A stretch of 64,000 bases of DNA from Syntrophomonas palmitatica JCM 14374 (GTDB lineage Bacteria; Bacillota; Syntrophomonadia; Syntrophomonadales; Syntrophomonadaceae): the NCBI RefSeq assembly GCF_001311885.1, contig NZ_BBCE01000009.1, positions 1 to 64,000 of the forward strand. Reading direction: 5' to 3'. The position numbers and the translations under genes are program-made. Below are positions 58,783 through 64,000 of this stretch, piece by piece. The first letter of the stretch is position 1. Each line of letters opens with the position of its first letter. Below the pieces are notes generated by a model that ran no database searches, was not told the origin of the DNA, and saw only the letters and a list, made by a program, of their open reading frames with translations.

Positions 58783-59097
58783 AAAACTTTCCTTAATATT
58801 GACGCTGAAAACGCTGACCATTTATGAATATCGCAGAATGTATCTAATTGATATGCTACCCAAGTTTAAACCGTTAGTAAACGCATAATCTAAATGGTTG
58901 TGCATTCAAACCGAAAAATTTGACCCTGCCGCTGATAATAGGCATTGATATTACTTCGCGACACCCCGCGTAAACTTATCTACAGAAAATAAAAAACCAT
59001 ACTTTCCTATACAATCAAAAAACAAAACACAGGTTTACACTAATAATCATATTCTAAAATCAGTGTAAATCTGTGTTAATCTGTGGCTATTAAATTC
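58783..59097. repeat. spoIIE-tilS spacer with CACAGAT-family copy L
   Basis: 315 bases without a gene. A CACAGAT-family element occupies about 59026-59086: AACACAGGTTTACACTAAT on the left, and CAGTGTAAATCTGTGTTAAT then CTGTGG on the right. The rest is A+T-rich with no clear promoter. Confidence 0.7.
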
Positions 59098-61554
59098 TTA
59101 CGCCACATCAATGTACATGCATATGATGCTCATGTCGTCAGCGGGTTTGCCTTTACATAGGCTCATGGCCTTGTTCATGAGCAGCTCGGCCAGGCGCTGG
59201 GGGTCGTTCTCATCCACACTGCTCAGAAAATCGGGCAGCCAGCGGTCCGCCCCAGCCTGGCGGGATATCTCCAGAACTCCGTCACTGACCATAACCAGCA
59301 TATCCCGGGGGCAGAGATAACGTTTTTCACAGGCCGCTTCCACCTCCTCCAGTATGCCGACCGGCGGCGAACTGGCACTGATAGCCGCCACATTCCGGCC
59401 CCGTTTTAGAAAAGACGGGGCTGCCCCCACCTTAACCACATCTAATTCTCCCGAATATAAATCTATTACCAGCATATCTATGGTGGCGAAGCTTTCCTCA
59501 CAGGAGCGCAGCAGCAAAACAGAATTGATGGTCTGCAGGGCCAAATCCCTATCAAAACCGCAATTTAAAAGATTTTCCAGCAGACGCACTGCTGCCTGGC
59601 TTTGCTGGGCGGCTTTTTCTCCTATCCCCATGCCATCGCTTAAGGCCACCAGTTCTTTGCCTTCTTTCAAAGTAGCGATAGTAAAACTGTCTCCGCACAC
59701 TTTTTCCCGCGCTACCTGGGCGGCGCCGCTGCTGACCCGGTAACTGAGCGCCCTGGTGAGGGTGAAGGAACAGCTGCTGCGGGTCGGGAAGCGCGGGCAC
59801 TTTTTATCGCACACTACTACCCTTTGCCCCATGATGCCGGAGACCATTGATGCCACCTCGGTTTCGCAGTATTGATGATCACCGCACGACTCACATTGAA
59901 CATCCAGGTAGAGTTGGGCTCCGCTGCGCACCGGAGTCAGGTTTTTTACCTTCATGCTTCTTTGCTTTAGTTCCAGGAACAGTTTCTTGCGCAATTCATA
60001 ATCGATGTCCAGTTCCATGTCGATTTCCGCTGCGAGGTTTTTGATTACCTGACTTACCCCTTGAAGCTGACGGGAAACCAGTTCCCGGGATTCATTCAAT
60101 TTACCTGACCAGTATTCATTAATACGCAGCTTGTCAAAAAGGTGATTGATGCTGTTCACCATTTCGCGGCCATTTACACAACGGCGGCGAAATCCCGGCG
60201 GACATTGCTCCAGGTTGACTTCCCCGCCATTCTCAGCCAGAGCGAAAATATCCAGGATTTCCTGCGATGTGCTGTAGGAATCCCGCTCCCAGCATAAATC
60301 ATAACGCGAACAGTTATGGCAAAATTTATCCGCCAACTCCTCGTAGAGGTAATTCAAGTATCCGCTGCGGCTTACCCGGCCTGTTCCGGGAACGTCTTCC
60401 CCAAAGCTGCTGGAGAGTTCGTCAAAGACCCCGGCCAGGTGCGCTATACGCTGGCGGGCTGTAGTCTGCAGTCCCGCATCCATTATTTTTAGTTCTCGAT
60501 TCCTTATTTCGTCAATTGTACCCAGTGATTGAACCGGCAGTTTTTCCTTCAGACTTTCCGGCAGAAGCATAAATAAAAGTGCAGCCGCGCCGGTTTCCCA
60601 CATTCCCAGTATGGTGGCCTGGGTCTCGGATATAAACATGGACAAAGCCAGGTTGCCCAGCATAAACCCGATTATTATGCCTAACCGTCCAAAATTCCTG
60701 AACATACCGGCCAAAAGACCAGAGATAGCGTACAAACCCAGGCTCTGAGCAAAGACGCTCGAACTCAATGAGGGGATAATCCCTGCCATGACCCCTACCA
60801 TGGTGCCGCCGCCGCTCCCCCAGATAAGGGCAGCCACCAGGATGCCCAGGCGGCAGAGCACTCCAGCCAGGCTTAAGCCAAAACACTTAATGCCGGTTAA
60901 GCCCATAATGAGCCCTATCCCTGCCACCAGAAATGATGCCAGGTCTTCAAAGCTGAATTCCACCAGGGGTTTGCGTGATTGCAGGCTGTCACGGACCACC
61001 AGGAATACAAAGCAAAGAATACCTGCGATAATGGCTTCAAAAACCGTCACCATCTCCTGGTAAAAAGAAAGTTCGCTAAGGAGCATGAAAACGGTTTTAC
61101 TGACAAACACGCAGGCAAAGGTTATCAAGGGCAGCCCCCACCAGTTCTTCTCCCGAGGCAGGGGGGCATAACTTATCACCCCTAATAAAAGCGCGCAGGC
61201 TATAATATTTCTTCCCAGGGCGCTGCCGTGCTGCACACTTAAAAAGCCCAGGATTGTGGCCACCGCTATCAGAGCCGCCCGGGCTTTATTACGAAAACCA
61301 AACGATGCCAACCAGGCAAACGCAAACGGCAACAATTCCCCCAATACAAAGGCGCGGGCCATTAGTAAAGCGCACAGGCTAAGGCCCAGGCTGCTCCAGG
61401 TCAGAAGCGGCTTTACGGCCGGGACCGCTGCCGTTTTAAACACTGGCGGCACCTTAACTCTTTGCAGTAAGGCTGTAATATGAGGTCCGCCTCTGGGTCT
61501 TTCATTGACCGCGGAAATACGCTGATAAGGATAGATTTCAATCTTATCCAGCAT
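59098..61554 (-). CDS. spoIIE: Stage II sporulation protein E
   Basis: 818 residues, full length. Residues about 50-330 form some ten transmembrane helices; a central regulatory region follows; the C-terminal PP2C-type phosphatase has LVALSDGMGIGEKAAQQSQA (near residue 645), VKVGAAPSFLKRG, LVMVSDGVLE and DDMSIICMY, with the metal-binding aspartates intact. It dephosphorylates SpoIIAA in the forespore, releasing sigma-F, and works at the polar septum. The central part has cysteine clusters (CHNCSRYDLCW; CESCGDHQYC and later VVCDKKCPRF) that could bind metal. Its presence marks an endospore former. Confidence 0.97.
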   Translation of the reverse strand: MLDKIEIYPYQRISAVNERPRGGPHITALLQRVKVPPVFKTAAVPAVKPLLTWSSLGLSLCALLMARAFVLGELLPFAFAWLASFGFRNKARAALIAVATILGFLSVQHGSALGRNIIACALLLGVISYAPLPREKNWWGLPLITFACVFVSKTVFMLLSELSFYQEMVTVFEAIIAGILCFVFLVVRDSLQSRKPLVEFSFEDLASFLVAGIGLIMGLTGIKCFGLSLAGVLCRLGILVAALIWGSGGGTMVGVMAGIIPSLSSSVFAQSLGLYAISGLLAGMFRNFGRLGIIIGFMLGNLALSMFISETQATILGMWETGAAALLFMLLPESLKEKLPVQSLGTIDEIRNRELKIMDAGLQTTARQRIAHLAGVFDELSSSFGEDVPGTGRVSRSGYLNYLYEELADKFCHNCSRYDLCWERDSYSTSQEILDIFALAENGGEVNLEQCPPGFRRRCVNGREMVNSINHLFDKLRINEYWSGKLNESRELVSRQLQGVSQVIKNLAAEIDMELDIDYELRKKLFLELKQRSMKVKNLTPVRSGAQLYLDVQCESCGDHQYCETEVASMVSGIMGQRVVVCDKKCPRFPTRSSCSFTLTRALSYRVSSGAAQVAREKVCGDSFTIATLKEGKELVALSDGMGIGEKAAQQSQAAVRLLENLLNCGFDRDLALQTINSVLLLRSCEESFATIDMLVIDLYSGELDVVKVGAAPSFLKRGRNVAAISASSPPVGILEEVEAACEKRYLCPRDMLVMVSDGVLEISRQAGADRWLPDFLSSVDENDPQRLAELLMNKAMSLCKGKPADDMSIICMYIDVA

Positions 61555-61587
61555 CTCTCTCCCCCTATTCCATAGTCCTGTCCATCC

Positions 61588-61654
61588 ATTATAACAAGCC
61601 TTTATGGTAAATTTTGTAATTACTTAGGGGCAGCATTGCGGTACTTTTTCGTAA
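61588..61654 (-). promoter_or_regulatory. Candidate Spo0A-controlled promoter of spoIIE
   Basis: On the minus strand TATAAT (61593-61588) lies 21 bases from ATTACA (61620-61615). Wide 21-22 base spacing is known for Spo0A-activated spoIIE and spoIIG promoters in Bacillus. TTACGAA (61654-61648) matches the Spo0A box TGNCGAA at six of seven positions. Confidence 0.5.
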
Positions 61655-61700
61655 AATCATAAAATAGCAGCGAAAATCAGCCTTGATTTTACATGAAACT

Positions 61701-61734
61701 AAAAAAGGAGGTCCCTTTAATCGAGACCTCCTTT
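61701..61734 (-). terminator. Intrinsic terminator downstream of the formate transporter gene
   Basis: On the minus strand AAAGGAGGTC and GACCTCCTTT form a perfect 10-base stem with an 11-base loop, followed directly by T residues (AAAAAA at 61701-61706 on the plus strand). It ends the fdhC transcript ahead of spoIIE. Confidence 0.9.
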
Positions 61735-61753
61735 GAGAATCGACTGATTTTAT

Positions 61754-62730
61754 TTAGGCTTTGGCACTCTTGTCAGCATTAGCAGCCGGAGCAGACGGTT
61801 TGAGGTAAGCATACCAGTAGAAGCTTCCCACAAAGATTGATCCGCCTACGATGTTGCCCAGGGTAACCGGAACCAGATTGTTCACCAGGAAGGTCTTCCA
61901 GGTAAATACTTTAGCGACGCCTGCTTTGAAAGCAGCCATAGCAGCAATAGCGTCAGGAGGCAGGGTTCCGCCCGCGGCCAGCAGAGCAGCCTGGTCAGGG
62001 GTCAGAACGCTCTTGGCGGCAACGTCAACGATAGCCGGAATGTGAGAAACAACCAGACCCATGGGAATAAAGAACATGTTGGCTACGCTATGCTCGAAGC
62101 CGCTGGCAACGAAGGCCATGATGGGGAAGAAGATCGCGAACACCTTGCCTACCACATCTTTGCTGGCCAAAGCAAGCCATACAGCCATACAAACCAGCCA
62201 GTTACAGAGAATGGCCCGGCAGAAGGCTGCGCTCCAGGTCAGTTCGAGTTTGCCTTTAGCGATCAAAAGGGATTTGGCACCTACGGCACCTTTGAAAAGC
62301 CCTACTGAAGTGGTGCCATCAGCACCCACACCATAGAAGCCGCCGGCGATAATATAAACCAGCAAAAGAGAACCGATAAAGTTGGCTATCCATACAATAA
62401 CCCAGTTCTTTAACAGAGCTCCCCAGGAGCAGGAACCGTTCAGAGCGCCGATCATCATGAACATGTTGTTGCCGGTGAACAGTTCCGCGCCGCCGATAAC
62501 AACGAGCATCAGGCCTACGCTAAATACTGCGCCGAACATAAACTGACCAAAGCCGTTACCCAGGTATTTGGCAATATCCTGGCCCACCATGGTGGCCAGG
62601 TTGGCGCCGAAGCCAATGTAGACCCCGGCCAGTATCCCCAGTATTAATAACTGGCCGAAGGTAAGGGTGGATTTCTTTTGACTTATGCCGCAGCTACGCC
62701 TGCTACTTCACCAGGTCCAAAACAATTCAT
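61754..62730 (-). CDS. fdhC: Formate/nitrite transporter (FocA/FdhC type), one frameshift
   Basis: ATG at 62728-62730, with AAAGGATGA upstream, starts MNCFGPGEVAGVAAA, then a TAA interrupts. One missing base at about 62684-62687 restores ISQKKSTLTFGQLLILGILA, then GVYIGFGANLATMVGQ, leading into the long frame (61754-62590). Corrected length is about 325 residues. Six helices and the channel motifs of the family are seen: GGAELFTGNN, CNWLVCMAVWLA, and SGFEHSVANMFFIPMG with the gating-site histidine. It passes formate across the membrane. The formate dehydrogenase gene just upstream makes formate the likely substrate; the C-terminal tail is alanine/lysine-rich. Confidence 0.92.
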
Positions 62731-62771
62731 CAATTACTCATCCTTTCAATAAATATAATAGGGCTGCGATT

Positions 62772-62869
62772 CCACACAGATTCATACAGATTCTTAAGCA
62801 TGAACACAAATATAAAAGATGGTATTAAATCAGGTTTTGGGTTTAATCATAATCTGTATTCATCTGTGT
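62772..62869. repeat. CACAGAT-family element, copy M
   Basis: CCACACAGATTCATACAGATT on the left, split here as CCACACAGATT and CATACAGATT, faces AATCTGTATTCATCTGTGTT on the right. It lies between the formate dehydrogenase and transporter genes. Confidence 0.75.
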
Positions 62870-62884
62870 TGGTCATGGTCAATT

Positions 62885-64000
62885 TTAAATTTTCTCTACC
62901 CGCGCGGCAGCTACCTTGTACTCGGGAATGCCCGCTACCGGGTCCAGGGACTCCGGTGAAGCGTTAGTGAGTACATTGGCTGCGGCTTCCGCAAAGTGGA
63001 AATAAGTGAAAATAACATTTTCGCTTACTGCTGCGGTTATTCTGGCCTTCACATCGATTTTTCCCCGGCGGGTAATCACTCTTACCATGTCGCCGTCGTT
63101 AATACCCAGATTTGCAGCCGTAACCGGACTAATCTGCACTTCATTTTCAGGTTGTATAGCATCAAGCGCTATTGCCCGTCGGGTCATGGTACCGGTATGG
63201 TAATGATAGAGACTGCGTCCGGTAGTTAAAATGAGCGGGTATTCTTCATCAGGCAATTCAGCCGCTTCTTTAAATTCAATCGCGTGGAATAATCCCAGCC
63301 CGCGATTAAATTTTTCCTTGTGCAGAACCGGAGTTCCGGCATGATCCTCACTGGGGCAGGGCCACTGCAAACCCTTTCCTTCCAGGCGCTGGTAGGTCAT
63401 ACCCGCATAGGAAGGAGTTACGGTGCGGATTTCCTCGAAAATCTCTTCCACTGAGTTGTAATTCATGCTATAGCCCAGGCGATTAGACAATTCACAGATA
63501 ATCTGCCAATCGGGGCGGGCGTCTCCGCGAGGATTGACCGCCTTGCGCACCCTTTGCACCCGCCGTTCGGTATTGGTGAAGGTGCCGTCCTTTTCAGCAA
63601 AACTTACTCCCGGAAATACCACATCCGCCTTTTGAGCGGTTTCGGTCAGGAAAATATCCTGGACCATCAGGAAATCCAGGTTGTCCAAGGCCTCTTCCAC
63701 ATGATGAATATCAGGGTCGCTCATCATCGGGTTTTCACCGATTACAATAAGTCCTTTCAGTTCTCCATGGTGAGCTTTGGCAATAGCGGCGGTTATAGTT
63801 AATCCGTTATTCGGTGAAAGCTTAACTCCCCATGCCTTTTCAAATTTCTCCCGCACAGCGTCGTCAACTACCTTCTGGTAGGCGGGATAAGTCACGGGCA
63901 GAGCTCCCATGTCACAGGCTCCCTGCACATTATTCTGGCCGCGCAAGGGATTTACCCCGGTTCCGGGTTTACCCAGATTGCCAGTAAGCAGTGCCAGATT
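62885..64000 (-). CDS. fdhA: Formate dehydrogenase alpha subunit, C-terminal part (5' end outside window)
   Basis: The gene enters from the right edge; 371 codons are present. NLGKPGTGVNPLRGQNNVQG is a diagnostic molybdopterin-enzyme segment of FdhA/FdhF-type proteins. It is followed by IVIGENPMMSDPDIHHVEEA and LDFLMVQDIFLTETAQKADV. The last 120 residues are the dinucleotide-binding domain (LILTTGRSLYHYHTGTMTRR, then VTAANLGINDGDMVRVITRR). It oxidises formate to CO2 or runs in reverse with a molybdenum or tungsten cofactor. The active-site Cys or Sec and the iron-sulfur domains would be beyond the edge. With the formate channel it suits formate-based electron disposal. Confidence 0.93.
   Translation of the reverse strand, partial: NLALLTGNLGKPGTGVNPLRGQNNVQGACDMGALPVTYPAYQKVVDDAVREKFEKAWGVKLSPNNGLTITAAIAKAHHGELKGLIVIGENPMMSDPDIHHVEEALDNLDFLMVQDIFLTETAQKADVVFPGVSFAEKDGTFTNTERRVQRVRKAVNPRGDARPDWQIICELSNRLGYSMNYNSVEEIFEEIRTVTPSYAGMTYQRLEGKGLQWPCPSEDHAGTPVLHKEKFNRGLGLFHAIEFKEAAELPDEEYPLILTTGRSLYHYHTGTMTRRAIALDAIQPENEVQISPVTAANLGINDGDMVRVITRRGKIDVKARITAAVSENVIFTYFHFAEAAANVLTNASPESLDPVAGIPEYKVAAARVEKI

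Overview
The window reads as the chromosome of an endospore-forming, anaerobic Firmicute of the class Clostridia. Evidence is a complete spoIIE, a Spo0E-like regulator, a dusB/coaX/nad/pan/fol/ftsH/tilS gene order typical of that class, CsaB-type wall polymer pyruvylation, and a formate dehydrogenase next to a formate channel. A Syntrophomonas-like syntroph would fit, but the species is an inference from gene content, not something the sequence proves.

Layout. 1-22.9 kb (minus strand) is a surface polysaccharide locus: a nonulosonic-acid synthase with a ThDP enzyme, a FabZ-like protein and a PseH-like acetyltransferase; dTDP-glucose enzymes RmlA/RmlB; several glycosyltransferases and a methyltransferase; a Wzm/Wzt-type ABC exporter; GDP-mannose to GDP-rhamnose enzymes (ManC, Gmd, Rmd); and an O-antigen-ligase-like protein with a TPR tail. 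The first 15 kb, above all 6.7-9 kb, is clearly richer in A+T than the rest, as is common for exchanged polysaccharide loci. 23.7-29.5 kb carries wall functions (SH3/AMIN amidase, LCP ligase, WecA/TagO-like initiating transferase) and a GxxExxY gene bracketed by repeats. 29.9-36.9 kb (plus strand) holds csaB, a GH26-like hydrolase, murJ, a DUF5693 protein and a small membrane protein. 37.0-37.7 kb is an AbrB/PIN toxin-antitoxin pair. 37.7-42.6 kb (minus) has lysS, greA and a three-gene module of poorly known function with a DNA-binding protein. 42.7-43.8 kb has two divergent HTH genes and a Spo0E-like gene. 43.8-58.8 kb (minus) is a cofactor and housekeeping run: tilS, ftsH, an HD phosphohydrolase, folP, folB, folK, a DUF2520 protein, panB, panC, panD, nadA, nadB, nadC, coaX, dusB. 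The window ends with spoIIE, a formate/nitrite transporter and the C-terminal part of a formate dehydrogenase.

Two global properties matter. First, at least 17 single-base frameshifts break otherwise intact genes, including folK and panC, mostly in short homopolymers. This looks like uncorrected sequencing indels rather than gene decay, so broken genes are annotated here as whole genes with the shift positions stated. Second, the intergenic spaces are full of dispersed repeats. The most striking family has inverted ends built from tandem CACAGAT units about one helical turn apart. I count 13 copies and one fragment; two copies bracket the GxxExxY nuclease-like gene, and two others supply the C-terminal codons of neighbouring proteins. 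This repeat/GxxExxY arrangement is the best candidate in the window for an undescribed mobile system.
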